In this document: piece by piece, positions 1 through 8,181 of the stretch
How the letters are laid out: every line of letters starts with the position of its first letter
How positions within the stretch are numbered: position 1 is the stretch's first letter
From: WJMT01 sp964445575
GTDB lineage: Bacteria; Acidobacteriota; Aminicenantia; Aminicenantales; Aminicenantaceae
DNA: 49,180 bases
Assembly (NCBI GenBank): GCA_964445575.1
Contig: CAYULB010000011.1
Span: 1 to 49,180 of the forward strand
Reading direction: 5' to 3'
Translations under genes and position numbers: made by a program
The notes under the pieces: model-generated
Databases searched by the model: none
Seen by the model: only the letters and a program-made list of their open reading frames with translations
What the model was told of the DNA's origin: nothing

Positions 1-78
1 ACCATTCACAATTCACCACTTACCATTAACCATTCACAATTCACCACTTACCATTAACCATTCACAATTCACCACATT
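1..78. repeat. Degenerate heptanucleotide tandem array
   Basis: About eleven consecutive 7-bp units (CCATTCA, CAATTCA, CCACTTA, CCATTAA and so on) run from base 2. They form a higher-order 28-bp repeat present 2.7 times at positions 1-75. The array may continue left of the window. A second array of the same type is at 38626-38660, and both are followed by the same GTCGCTTCAGCC box. It resembles the short tandemly repeated repetitive heptamers known from cyanobacteria in style only. Unit spacing is too short for CRISPR. Confidence 0.85.
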
Positions 79-82
79 CAAT

Positions 83-108
83 GTCGCTTCAGCCACACCT
101 GAATTTCA
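83..108 (+). repeat. 26-bp interspersed box (GTCGCTTCAGCC...)
   Basis: The box begins GTCGCTTCAGCCACACCT and ends GAATTTCA. The same 26 bp recur at 38678-38703, and with one mismatch, inverted, at 22248-22273. At two of the three sites it directly follows a heptamer array. Function unknown. Confidence 0.8.
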
Positions 109-163
109 CCAGGGTTACGTCTTTCATTATCTTTTTTACGTGTCTTGCTCTTCTCGCGCATTT

Positions 164-247
164 AAACCAAACAAACCAAATAAACTAGATAAACACATTT
201 CGCTCGCTTCGCATCTGCCGCAATCTTGACTCGTGAATAATCCAGGC
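164..247 (-). repeat. 9-mer array plus repeat end module
   Basis: Bases 164-199 are four degenerate 9-mers (AAACCAAAC, AAACCAAAT, AAACTAGAT, AAACACATT). They are followed at 211-247 by the interspersed end module, GCATCTGCCGCAATCTTGAC then TCGTGAATAATCCAGGC. This module recurs at 22309, 25844, 38732 and 49125. The rest of 1-246 holds no credible gene. Confidence 0.75.
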
Positions 248-1152
248 TAATTACGAAGATAGCCTTTTTTTATCATATATTTTTTTAGAGCGCTTTTCCA
301 GTTTGAAAAATCAGCCACCCCGATTTCTTTGAGTTTTTTGTTTTCTAAAACAGAATAAAGAGGTCTCCTGGCTTTTGCTCCATAGGTTTCTGAATCCACG
401 GGAATCAATTTTGGTTTCTTTCCCAAGCATGAAAAGACTGACCCTGCAAATTCATACCATGTACATTTCCCTTCTGATGACATATGGTACAGACCGTACT
501 TTTTCCTTGTTAATATATCCTTTACTTTTTCTGCGAGCTCAAAAGTCCAGGTGGGAGTCATCCACTGGTCATTGACTACCTTAATATTTTCCTCTTTCTC
601 TGCCTTATCAACCATAATATCAACAAAATTATACCCTTTTCCTTTACAGCCTGCTTCTCCAAAAAGACCGCTCGTCCTGATGACATAATATCTATCCAGG
701 ATATTCTGCACAAAATATTCTCCAGCAAGTTTTGATACGCCGTAGACATTCAGTGGATTCGGCTTATCTGATTCAATATAAGGTTCTTTTTTCTTCCCAT
801 CAAAAACATAGTCTGAACTAAAATGAACAAGTACGCATTTTAACTTCAAACAAATACGGGAAAGCTCTCTCACCGCAATACTGTTGAGTTCAAATGCCTG
901 CCCGATCTTATTTTCACACTCATTCACATCATTGAAAGCGGATGTGTTGATGATTATATCAGGATTAATGATTTCCAATGTTTGCTGCATTCTCTCTTTA
1001 TCAGTCACATCAAATTCTGGGTAATAGAGAGGAAATAAATTCGAATCTTCAAGTGCCTTCATCAAATCAGAACCGAGCTGTCCATCTGCACCTATTAATG
1101 CGATTCTCAATGAGCTTGCTTTATTCTCTGTTCTGTTCTTCTGAGCTTTCAT
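247..1152 (-). CDS. rfbD: dTDP-4-dehydrorhamnose reductase (RmlD/RfbD-like)
   Basis: An extended-SDR enzyme that reduces dTDP-4-keto-L-rhamnose to dTDP-L-rhamnose for cell-surface glycans, in the cytoplasm. Visible motifs are the Rossmann glycine loop GADGQLGSDL, SSDYVFDG, and the catalytic YxxxK in YGVSKLAGE. The open frame extends to 1194, but its first codons lie inside a copy of the interspersed repeat end box (1185-1200). No Shine-Dalgarno is seen there. I prefer the ATG at 1152, which has a purine-rich AAGAGAGAAAG upstream and gives 301 residues, the usual family size. It lies downstream of the 1270-2712 gene behind a hairpin terminator. No rfbA, rfbB or rfbC is in view, though glycosyltransferases start 3 kb away. 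A general RmlD-like sugar reductase is the alternative. Confidence 0.85.
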   Translation of the reverse strand: MKAQKNRTENKASSLRIALIGADGQLGSDLMKALEDSNLFPLYYPEFDVTDKERMQQTLEIINPDIIINTSAFNDVNECENKIGQAFELNSIAVRELSRICLKLKCVLVHFSSDYVFDGKKKEPYIESDKPNPLNVYGVSKLAGEYFVQNILDRYYVIRTSGLFGEAGCKGKGYNFVDIMVDKAEKEENIKVVNDQWMTPTWTFELAEKVKDILTRKKYGLYHMSSEGKCTWYEFAGSVFSCLGKKPKLIPVDSETYGAKARRPLYSVLENKKLKEIGVADFSNWKSALKKYMIKKGYLRN

Positions 1153-1184
1153 GACTTTCTCTCTTATTTCTGAAAGAAAATTAT

Positions 1185-1240
1185 CCTGACTCATTCATAA
1201 AAAAAGGCCGAGGAAGTGGGAATCAATTCCCCGGCCTTTT
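1185..1240. repeat. Repeat end box plus hairpin core
   Basis: CCTGACTCATTCATAA (1185-1200) is the recurring end box. It is followed directly by an A-run and a hairpin with arms AAAAGGCCG and CGGCCTTTT. This is the same layout as the hairpin cores at 25649-25766 and 43992-44109, but with a different arm sequence. Confidence 0.65.
1201..1240 (-). terminator. Intrinsic terminator-like hairpin
   Basis: The outer arms AAAAAGGCCG/CGGCCTTTT enclose an inner GGGAAT-CA-ATTCCC hairpin. On the minus strand a run of T follows, so it would end transcription of the gene at 1270-2712. It is nearly symmetric and could act on both strands. Confidence 0.75.
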
Positions 1241-1269
1241 CTGATATCTTAAATTACTTCTTTCTTTGA

Positions 1270-2712
1270 TTAGAATATCAATCTAAATCCCAGAAGAAGC
1301 TTATGGGTTTCAGATATTTCTCTGTTCTCACCACCTAACGGAATTCTGCCTTCGAAAAAGATGGATCCATTAGAAAACACATCCAATCCGAAATTGCCCA
1401 CTAAATCAAGTCCAGAACCTCTAGAATCCTGCTCTTTGGTACTGTAGCCCAATCCAGCTCCCACAAACGCTGGAGAGAAATGCGCATTCACCACAGCATT
1501 TGCCATGAAGAATGGTTTCCATAAATCATTACTGACTAAGGGATAAGCGCCGCCTCCAGACAGCACAAAACTAAACTGATCGGGTACAAACTTATACATT
1601 AAACCAAGTCTACCAAAAGCATATCCTGTGTAGGTTCCTTTTGCTACCAAGCCTCCTGCTTCAGCCAGGAAGAAGAACTTCTGTTTCTTTACTTCAAATT
1701 TAACGTCACACGGGCCGGATACAGCACCAAAGTCATCATAAACAGCCACGGTTGCAGCATAAACCCCTGCCTCTTCTACGATGTACTCCCAAATAAAAGG
1801 TTTGCTGGTTAAGGTATTTTCTGCGATCACATTTCCAACTTCATCAGTTATTTCAAAAACAGCTTTTTCTAAAGTTCCATCCGGGTCTTCAGAACCAGAG
1901 GCGTCGAGAGTGATGATTTCTCCTTCTTTGATGGTTTCTGGCATCACAGTCAGCACACAAGTGGGTGGGAAGTTTATATAAACCGAGGCTTCACAAGGAT
2001 TTGATGAGGCTTCATCATAGTAGTTGTAAACCACTGGTTTGAAATCATACCTGCCAGGTTCACTGAATTTAGTCTGCCATTTGGGATTGTCTTTAGTGAG
2101 GGTTTGGGTGCTCAACTTCATCCCTTCAGAATTATAAACTTCAATAACCATTTTTTCAGCATTCTCAGATCCGCTCATATCAACGGTAATGGGATCATTA
2201 ATGTTGGCCTTTTCCGGATCCACCACTATGTCACAAATAGGAACTTCTTTAGCTCTTTCCACGCTGACTAAAGAAATGTTTCCACAGGGCTTGGGCATGA
2301 TGAACATATAGTTTTTATGGTCTTTTATGACATTAAAAACAAAAACGGGAAGGGGTTCTTTTCCTGCCCACTCTAAGTCTTCCACAATTTTTACTTTTTC
2401 CTGTGAGCGAAACAGCATCCACATAAATTTTTGTCCAATAGGCAGGGTGGCTTCTTCAAAAGACTGGGTTTCTATCTGTTCAAGAAATGCGAAATAAAGG
2501 TCTCCGTAGCCTGCCAAGTCAAATCCATACTTTATATCTCCTTTGTATCTCTCTAACAGCGTTTTCATAACCTCTTGAGTAGGAACCTCTCCTTTTATCC
2601 GGACAAATGTATACCGTCCGATTTCCTCCAATTTTTTGGTTTCTGCAATGGATAAAGATGATATAAGGAACAGCGCCATGGTGAATAAAATCAGTACTCT
2701 TTTTGCCTTCAT
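1270..2712 (-). CDS. Secreted PKD/Ig-like domain protein with C-terminal outer-membrane barrel
   Basis: A 480-residue protein of unknown specific role, probably anchored in the outer membrane. Residues 1-23 form a signal peptide (MKAKR, hydrophobic core, ending SIA). About 150 residues of unclassified sequence follow. Next come two related Ig/PKD-like domains (roughly residues 150-345), each opening with a Cys-containing strand (PICDIVV, PTCVLTV) and containing a DMSGSE or DASGSEDPDG turn. The last ~135 residues alternate aromatic and polar residues in glycine-rich strands and end in Phe (LGFRLIF), as outer-membrane barrels do. The ATG has a strong AAGGAGG upstream and a sigma70-like promoter at 2762-2790. 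It stands alone, ended by the hairpin at 1201-1240. No peptidoglycan-binding OmpA C-domain was seen, so it is not a standard OmpA. Confidence 0.75.
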   Translation of the reverse strand: MKAKRVLILFTMALFLISSLSIAETKKLEEIGRYTFVRIKGEVPTQEVMKTLLERYKGDIKYGFDLAGYGDLYFAFLEQIETQSFEEATLPIGQKFMWMLFRSQEKVKIVEDLEWAGKEPLPVFVFNVIKDHKNYMFIMPKPCGNISLVSVERAKEVPICDIVVDPEKANINDPITVDMSGSENAEKMVIEVYNSEGMKLSTQTLTKDNPKWQTKFSEPGRYDFKPVVYNYYDEASSNPCEASVYINFPPTCVLTVMPETIKEGEIITLDASGSEDPDGTLEKAVFEITDEVGNVIAENTLTSKPFIWEYIVEEAGVYAATVAVYDDFGAVSGPCDVKFEVKKQKFFFLAEAGGLVAKGTYTGYAFGRLGLMYKFVPDQFSFVLSGGGAYPLVSNDLWKPFFMANAVVNAHFSPAFVGAGLGYSTKEQDSRGSGLDLVGNFGLDVFSNGSIFFEGRIPLGGENREISETHKLLLGFRLIF

Positions 2713-2761
2713 TGTTTCCTCCTTAATTTTGGATGGACAATACCTTCACATCCCGTAATAA

Positions 2762-2790
2762 TTTTTAATGATTCATCTCCCTTTTGTCAA
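2762..2790 (-). promoter_or_regulatory. Sigma70-like promoter of the PKD/barrel gene
   Basis: On the minus strand, TTGACA (2785-2790), a 17-bp spacer, then TAAAAA (2762-2767). The -35 is consensus and the -10 is weaker. Confidence 0.55.
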
Positions 2791-2831
2791 GGGAAAAAGA
2801 ATTATTTCCACCATATTTTAGTATGATTGTA

Positions 2832-3524
2832 TCAATAATTGATAAATGTATCAACGATAGATTCAATAATGCCGGAATCACGGGGAACAGAATTCAGTGC
2901 TTTCTTATAGATATCAACTGGTCCCCTCTCCTGCTGGATCAGCTTTTTTAACAGAGTTTTTCCCTGTTCAGGAGATATTTCAGGATGAGACTGGATTCCC
3001 CATACAGGCGAGCTTTTCTTCTGGAAAGCATGAACAGAGCACAACTCTGTTGATGCCAATACATCAAAGTCGTCCCCCAATCCAAACACTTCATCAAAAT
3101 GAATGCTGTAAGCATAAAAAACTCCTTTGGGGCTGAGAAGGTCATTATTTTTTATAATCTCAATGGGAATCCACCCAATTTCAGGAGTAAAAGACCTCCG
3201 CACACACTGAGGTCCTTTTAAAGCAAGAGCCACCATCTGATGACCGTAACAGCTTCCTAAAATGGGAATGTTTTGAGAAACAGCTTTTTTTACAAACTCC
3301 ACTTCTTCAAAAACCCAATCAGGTCGGTCCATGATAGATGCCTCAGAACCTGTTAAAAGGATATGAGTAAATCTCTTCTCAACATCCTTTGGGAAATCAC
3401 TATACTTTGCTCGAAAAGAGCTCCATTCAACCTTAAGAAAGCTGCTCCAGTGATCAACTGGATTGTAAATATCCTTTTCCATAGAATTATCTATTATGGC
3501 AACTTTTATATCTTTATTTTTCAT
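2832..3524 (-). CDS. Class I glutamine amidotransferase-like protein (GMP synthase-type domain)
   Basis: A stand-alone 230-residue triad GATase domain. The nucleophile elbow GSCYGHQ places Cys92, and SHPEIS supplies His180 and Glu182, so the triad is complete. Such proteins hydrolyse glutamine or gamma-glutamyl amides. The true substrate of free-standing members (GuaA-like, PuuD-like, gamma-glutamyl peptidases) cannot be read from sequence. No synthase domain is fused or adjacent, so it is not GMP synthase itself. It has its own promoter at 3559-3587 and is divergent from the ACT-domain gene. The 5' end is supported by ATG at 3522-3524. Confidence 0.8.
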   Translation of the reverse strand: MKNKDIKVAIIDNSMEKDIYNPVDHWSSFLKVEWSSFRAKYSDFPKDVEKRFTHILLTGSEASIMDRPDWVFEEVEFVKKAVSQNIPILGSCYGHQMVALALKGPQCVRRSFTPEIGWIPIEIIKNNDLLSPKGVFYAYSIHFDEVFGLGDDFDVLASTELCSVHAFQKKSSPVWGIQSHPEISPEQGKTLLKKLIQQERGPVDIYKKALNSVPRDSGIIESIVDTFINY

Positions 3525-3558
3525 TTATTCTGTATCCCTTACAGATCGAATGGTGCAA

Positions 3559-3587
3559 ATTATAGAGACAAATGACCAGAAATTCAA
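3559..3587 (-). promoter_or_regulatory. Sigma70-like promoter of the GATase gene
   Basis: On the minus strand, TTGAAT (3582-3587), a 17-bp spacer, and a consensus TATAAT (3559-3564). Confidence 0.65.
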
Positions 3588-3638
3588 CTCAGAAAAACAA
3601 TCCATAAATGGTTAATGATGAATCTTGAGTAACTAATG

Positions 3639-3668
3639 TTGTATTTCATCAATCTATTCTGGTATAAT
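3639..3668 (+). promoter_or_regulatory. Sigma70-like promoter of the ACT-domain gene
   Basis: TTGTAT (3639-3644), an 18-bp spacer, and a consensus TATAAT (3663-3668). The leader before the gene would be very short, under 20 nt. Confidence 0.6.
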
Positions 3669-3693
3669 TGATGTCTTTAGAGGAGATATGAGG

Positions 3694-4089
3694 GTGCACA
3701 ATGTGAAAATTGAAAAAGAACTAACAGTGACAACTCCCAATGAACCGGGAATCCTTGGTCGTGTACTGGGAACTCTGGCAAATGCTCATGTTAATCTAAA
3801 AGCCTTATGTGCTTATTCTGAAGATGATAAAGGAATCTTTCTGTTAGTCACTTCTGACCCTGAAAAAGCAATGAAATGTTTAGAAGCTATAGGATATGAA
3901 GTAACCCTCAATGATGTGGTGACTGTTCTGATTGATGACCGGATCGGTTCTGGTGCTGAAATCGGAGCTCTTCTCGGGAATGCTGTCATTGACATCGATT
4001 ACTGCTATGGTTCATCCTCAAGGATGGGAAAAGCACTCCTTGTTTTTAAAACCACCAACAATAAAAAAGCTTTGGAAACTCTTGGATAA
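3694..4089 (+). CDS. ACT-domain protein (small amino-acid-binding regulator type)
   Basis: A 131-residue protein with two ACT-like halves. The first opens with ELTVTTPNEPGILGRVLGTL, a classic ACT ligand-loop segment. The second begins near DVVTVLIDDRIGSGAEIGALLG. Stand-alone ACT proteins usually sense amino acids or modulate a partner enzyme; no partner is identifiable here. An ATG at 3688 is in frame but only two bases from AGGAG (3681-3685). The GTG at 3694 is at normal spacing and is my preferred start. It converges with the glycosyltransferase operon across a 6-bp gap with no obvious terminator. Confidence 0.75.
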   Translation: MHNVKIEKELTVTTPNEPGILGRVLGTLANAHVNLKALCAYSEDDKGIFLLVTSDPEKAMKCLEAIGYEVTLNDVVTVLIDDRIGSGAEIGALLGNAVIDIDYCYGSSSRMGKALLVFKTTNNKKALETLG

Positions 4090-4095
4090 AGAAAG

Positions 4096-5397
4096 CTAAA
4101 CCGAAACATACTCTTTTCTTATTCCCGCAAAATGTTCTTTAATTTTTTTCTGAAAGACTTGTTTGGTAAATTTTTTGCCCCTCTGAAAAGCAGCCTCTCC
4201 CATCTTTTCCATGAGTGACTCTGAATTCATGAGTTCCAGGGTTCTGGCCATCAACTCATCTTTTGTTTCAAAGAATAAACCGTTTATTCTGTCCTCAATG
4301 ATCTCCTTTTGCCCTCCTCCTCTATACACCACAGGAACACATTTGTTCTGCATGGCTTCAACGGTAGTCATCCCAAAATGTTCAGCTCTCTCAGGATCTA
4401 TCTGCTCAAGGCCGGCTAAATGCCAAAAAATTAGCGCTTTTTGGTACAACTTCTTAAGCTCTCCCAGAGAAACATCCACCCTAATTTCAACCTTTCCAGG
4501 CAAAAGGGAACGAGAAGCCCTTTTTATTCTTTCCAGATAAGGATTGTTATCAACACTTCCTCCGGCAATAACAATTTTCCAATCCTCTGTTTCTTTGGGA
4601 TACTTTTTTAGCATCCTCTCAAATATCTTTATCATCTCCAACTGCTGTTTTTTGCCGCTTAACTCAAAACGAGATACAGAAAGGATAATATTTTCTTTTT
4701 TCTTAACATCTCCGGATGATATCATCTCTACAGGAGGATAAAGCACTTTATGCGGAGTCAAATTCCACTTCTTTTTTATCCATTCTCCTGTATACTGACT
4801 GTTGCAGATGATATGAGTATATCTATCCACATGGAAAAACCGAGACCTTTCTCTCTCAGGAAAGTGACACACAAATTCAGATACATTTGACAGAGGATAC
4901 ACCATCTCCAGCATACAGTTGTTGATAAAAATATCATATTCTCCGCTTTCTCTGCTTATCACATGAAAAGGATTTTCACTTTTAAGGTCAACCTCCCCGG
5001 CATCAAAAGTGCATTTTTCTGCTTTTTTTTCTTCAAAAAAAGGAATTTCTATAACTTTTGTGGTGCAGTTCTTTAAATCCATTCCATACCACTGGTGGAG
5101 CTGCTCCAGGGTGACTTTTCTATGAGAAATCAGAGTAACATCAAAATCATCCTGAAGCGCCTGGGCTATGGTGCAGCCGTATTTTTGGGCTCCTCCGATA
5201 AAATGGAGTGCATTGTCATAAACAGCGGCTCGGGCTTTTCTCAAGCCCAAGGCAACTTCAAGCCGCATTAAAATATTATAGGAAGCCTGTATGCCTTTCT
5301 CTTCTTTTGTTTCCTCCAGATGATTGGAAATGGCTCTCAAGCTTTCTTCAGGATTATCCCTGTCAATAAGATTCCATATTCTTTTTAAATCGCTCAT
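4096..5397 (-). CDS. GT4-family glycosyltransferase
   Basis: A 433-residue GT-B glycosyltransferase, last gene of the five-gene glycan operon that reads from 8530 down to 4096. The N-terminal domain holds the loop HFIGGAQKYG (about residues 65-74). HFPERERSRFF (about 179-189) recalls ALG11-type and other mannosyltransferases. The C-terminal domain has LSVSRFELSGKKQ and the nucleotide-sugar EX7E motif at Glu339 and Glu347 (EHFGMTTVEAM). The first ~50 residues are an unassigned helical extension. The stop of the upstream coiled-coil gene abuts this ATG. Donor and acceptor are unknown. It likely works on a cell-surface polysaccharide or lipid-linked oligosaccharide at the cytoplasmic membrane face. 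Confidence 0.85.
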   Translation of the reverse strand: MSDLKRIWNLIDRDNPEESLRAISNHLEETKEEKGIQASYNILMRLEVALGLRKARAAVYDNALHFIGGAQKYGCTIAQALQDDFDVTLISHRKVTLEQLHQWYGMDLKNCTTKVIEIPFFEEKKAEKCTFDAGEVDLKSENPFHVISRESGEYDIFINNCMLEMVYPLSNVSEFVCHFPERERSRFFHVDRYTHIICNSQYTGEWIKKKWNLTPHKVLYPPVEMISSGDVKKKENIILSVSRFELSGKKQQLEMIKIFERMLKKYPKETEDWKIVIAGGSVDNNPYLERIKRASRSLLPGKVEIRVDVSLGELKKLYQKALIFWHLAGLEQIDPERAEHFGMTTVEAMQNKCVPVVYRGGGQKEIIEDRINGLFFETKDELMARTLELMNSESLMEKMGEAAFQRGKKFTKQVFQKKIKEHFAGIRKEYVSV

Positions 5398-5871
5398 CTA
5401 TTTTTCTTTTTTTCTTATCTGCTGGGACTTGTATTCTTCAATTTCAGAAATTATCTCCTCTTTTTCCTTACTGATTCTTTCAACTTTATACTCAAGGGAA
5501 TTGAGCCGGTCTTTTATCTTCTGCAAATTTAAAATCACCGTTAAATAAAAAGAAGTGATTTCTTGATTGATCACATTCTGTCTTATTAGATTTCCCCTTA
5601 GATTCTTAAAAAAACGAAATATGTTTTTAGGGCTTCTTCCTGAACATCTCAAAATTTCATTTGATAAGTCTTGAATCCTCTTTTCAATACGGGAGTACTT
5701 ATTCCATATTTCAGATTCCAGCTCCTCAAAATCATATTCCCATATCCCTGGTTCTCTTTCCACTCGTGTATTTATCAATTCTTCAAGATTCTGGATTCCT
5801 TTCTTCTGCTCATACAGCTCTCTTTTCAGTTCTTTGATCCCTTGTGTGAATTTATCCAGTAATTTTTCCAT
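5398..5871 (-). CDS. Small coiled-coil protein of the glycan operon
   Basis: A predicted helical, highly charged protein of 157 residues. Heptad-like stretches lie at both ends (EKLLDKFTQGIKELKRELYE and near the C-terminus EYKVERISKEKEEIISEIEE). Between them is a segment with RSPKNIFRFFKNLRGNLIRQ then NVINQEITSFYLTVILN. That middle part recalls the short basic helix plus Q/N-rich segment found before catalytic domains in O-antigen cluster enzymes. The open frame reaches 5931 but would overlap the preceding glycosyltransferase by 55 bp, so I prefer ATG 5871, six bases past that gene's stop. No enzymatic motif is seen. It may be a scaffold or length-control partner for the neighbouring transferases, which is inference. 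Confidence 0.6.
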   Translation of the reverse strand: MEKLLDKFTQGIKELKRELYEQKKGIQNLEELINTRVEREPGIWEYDFEELESEIWNKYSRIEKRIQDLSNEILRCSGRSPKNIFRFFKNLRGNLIRQNVINQEITSFYLTVILNLQKIKDRLNSLEYKVERISKEKEEIISEIEEYKSQQIRKKEK

Positions 5872-5876
5872 ATCAG

Positions 5877-7061
5877 TCAGCTCTTTTTTTTTTGAAAAGA
5901 TTTTATAAAGCCGGCATATTCCCGGGCACACTTTTTTATGTCACAGTTCTGTTCAATGAAATTTTTAGCTTCTCTCCCCAAAGAGAGTCTAAAATCATCA
6001 TCCAGAGCCAGTGATGTGACAGACCTTTTTATCATCTCTTTTTCATCAATGTCAGGAGAAATCTTTATGGTACAGTAATCAGGAAATTCTGCATAGGAAC
6101 CATAATTCGTGATTAGGGTGGGCTTTCCATATCCCATCATCCTTAACAGCGAACCAGAGCTCTCTCCCATAGTGGGATATCTTAGATTTATGCAAATATC
6201 AGAGGCACTGATAATCTCCTCAAGTTTTTCAATGGGAAGATGTCCCAATCTTATTATATTCGGCTCCTCACCTTTTAAATAATTATCCAAAAGCTTTCCC
6301 CTGTCCTTCCCTGCTATTAAATACTTAAATTTAAACTCCTCTATATCCAGGAGGGCTGATAAAATACTTTCATATCTTTTATTCTTATTGATATAACCCG
6401 CAGAACAGATAAACAATTCATCCTTTTCTATTCCCAGGTTCTTTCTGGTTTTCTCCGGGTTAAATTCTTTGTTGATATGTCCGTGATGGTTGATCTTCAC
6501 CACCAGCTTATTCACCTTAGAGCTCACCATTTCTTTAACAAAATCAGAGTGAACAATGACAGCTTTTGCTTGCTCCAGGACCTCTTCGTTTAAAGGATAG
6601 TCCAGTGCTTTTTCTGATTCCCAAATCGGGTTTGGCAGCTTAAGCCTGGTTCTTTCAGCGATTTGTTTTCCTGTGTCTTTATAATATCGGACCAGAAGGT
6701 TTCTGTAAGAATCAAAGTCACCTGTTTCATCGTATCTCTCTGCATAAAATCCCTGAAGAGAATAATCGTGCAAAACCACAACTCCTGGAAATTTCTTCAA
6801 GCTTTGGTAAATATATTTATGGGCACTGTAGTCATTTCCCATATGGTAGACAATTTCATCATATTGAGCCTCATCAAATTTATTGATATCAAAGGGAATC
6901 ACTTTGAATTTATCTTTAATTTCATTGTTTTCTGGATTCCAGGAAGAATCAATGTACACATCTATCTCAAAATATTTTGACAGGAAGGGAAGAAGCTCTT
7001 CTGAATAATCAGAAATACCGGAGCTGACTGGATTCAATGGAGTAAAATAAGCAATTTTCAC
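5877..7061 (-). CDS. GT4-like glycosyltransferase
   Basis: A 394-residue GT-B transferase. The N-terminal segment MKIAYFTPLNPVSSGISDYS is a typical glycosyltransferase start with an acceptor-side glycine loop. FICSAGYINKNKRYESILSA and DICINLRYPTMGESSGSLLR mark the donor-binding domain. In the usual EX7E pattern the second Glu is replaced by Arg (GESSGSLLRMMGYGKP), a variant I recall in other GESSGSL-type members. The start is GTG (7059-7061) with GGAGG five bases upstream, one base from the stop of the preceding transferase. It is the third gene of the glycan operon. Confidence 0.85.
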   Translation of the reverse strand: MKIAYFTPLNPVSSGISDYSEELLPFLSKYFEIDVYIDSSWNPENNEIKDKFKVIPFDINKFDEAQYDEIVYHMGNDYSAHKYIYQSLKKFPGVVVLHDYSLQGFYAERYDETGDFDSYRNLLVRYYKDTGKQIAERTRLKLPNPIWESEKALDYPLNEEVLEQAKAVIVHSDFVKEMVSSKVNKLVVKINHHGHINKEFNPEKTRKNLGIEKDELFICSAGYINKNKRYESILSALLDIEEFKFKYLIAGKDRGKLLDNYLKGEEPNIIRLGHLPIEKLEEIISASDICINLRYPTMGESSGSLLRMMGYGKPTLITNYGSYAEFPDYCTIKISPDIDEKEMIKRSVTSLALDDDFRLSLGREAKNFIEQNCDIKKCAREYAGFIKSFQKKKS

Positions 7062-7062
7062 C

Positions 7063-8181
7063 TTATCCTCCCGGTACCAATGTACGGATCACATTCTCCC
7101 AAGTAATATCCTTAACCTTTTGGTAACCCTGTTCACCAAAAATCCTGCATTTGTCTTTATCTTTAAACAACTCATCAATTCCTTCTGCCAATTCTTTTTC
7201 ATCAGAAGACTCAATAATGATACCATTTCTTTTATTCTCCACAAATTCCAACGGCCCTCCTGAATCAGATGCTGTGATAACAGGTTTTTTAGAAAGAAAT
7301 GCCTCCAAGGTGATGTACCCATAGTCTTCGTCCCTAGGGGCAAAATAAACCAAAAAGCATTCCGAATACAATTTCAGCAGCTCATCATCACCCACATATC
7401 CCAAAAATTCTGTTCTCTCTGCTATCCCCAGGTCCTGAGCCAAATCTTTTAAAGCATTCCTTTCCGGACCCGTGCCTGCGATTTTACACTTGATGTTCTG
7501 ACTGCAGTACTTCAATGTTTTCAATAAAAGGTCCACTCTCTTTAGCTTGTCCAATCTTCCCACTGAAAGCACATAGTCTTTATATCCGGAACAAAAATAC
7601 CGGCCGGTCAAACTCGGAGGATGGTAAAGAGGCAAAGAATCAATATTGTTGAATTTTTTCAATCTCTTTCCTGTGTTTTTGGAATTGGTATATATCCGGT
7701 CATAGGTTTTCAAAGCTTTGTTGTCCATTTTAATGAGCAGGTCTCTGAACTCTCTATCTTTCTTTTTACTGGGATCCATTCCTGAGTAAGGAGTATCAAA
7801 TAAGTCATAGACCTGCCTGTATTGATGGATCAGCCACAATACCTTATTAGGATGCCTGACAAAATAGGATGGAAATTTGGTGGAAACCACCATGTCAATC
7901 TTTTTGCCGTTGGACTCTGTCAAATCCAGCATTTTCCAAATCTGAATGCTTTTTAACAATTGTTCCCTGGGATACCATTTGTAAGGGATATTTATAAGTT
8001 CTGTTTCATATCCTCTTTTCTTTAGGTTTTTCACCAGGCCATTCACATGAGCTTCAGCTCCCCCTTTAAAGAAAGGGACCTGAGCGGCACAAACAGCAAT
8101 TGTTTTCACTCCATTTTTTTCTTTTGGTCTTCCCAATATGTTCTTCACTTTCGTGATCACATCAGTGAACTTTTTTTTCAT
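7063..8181 (-). CDS. GT4-family glycosyltransferase
   Basis: A 372-residue GT-B enzyme. The N-terminal acceptor domain carries PFFKGGAEAHVNGLVKNL, the standard glycine-rich loop. The C-terminal domain shows LSVGRLDKLKRVDLLLKTL and a complete EX7E motif in EDYGYITLEAFLSKKPVI, followed by SGGPLEFV. About 25 basic N-terminal residues precede the Rossmann fold. It overlaps the preceding small helical gene by 20 bp, suggesting translational coupling. Its sugar specificity is not deducible. It is probably one step in assembly of a surface glycan, together with the two following transferases. Confidence 0.88.
   Translation of the reverse strand: MKKKFTDVITKVKNILGRPKEKNGVKTIAVCAAQVPFFKGGAEAHVNGLVKNLKKRGYETELINIPYKWYPREQLLKSIQIWKMLDLTESNGKKIDMVVSTKFPSYFVRHPNKVLWLIHQYRQVYDLFDTPYSGMDPSKKKDREFRDLLIKMDNKALKTYDRIYTNSKNTGKRLKKFNNIDSLPLYHPPSLTGRYFCSGYKDYVLSVGRLDKLKRVDLLLKTLKYCSQNIKCKIAGTGPERNALKDLAQDLGIAERTEFLGYVGDDELLKLYSECFLVYFAPRDEDYGYITLEAFLSKKPVITASDSGGPLEFVENKRNGIIIESSDEKELAEGIDELFKDKDKCRIFGEQGYQKVKDITWENVIRTLVPGG

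Noticed and set aside
1..78. Possible CRISPR array
   Set aside because: Units are contiguous 7-mers with no spacers, and no cas genes are present.
2832..3524. GMP synthase (guaA)
   Set aside because: Only the GATase domain is present; no ATP-pyrophosphatase or dimerisation domain here or next door.
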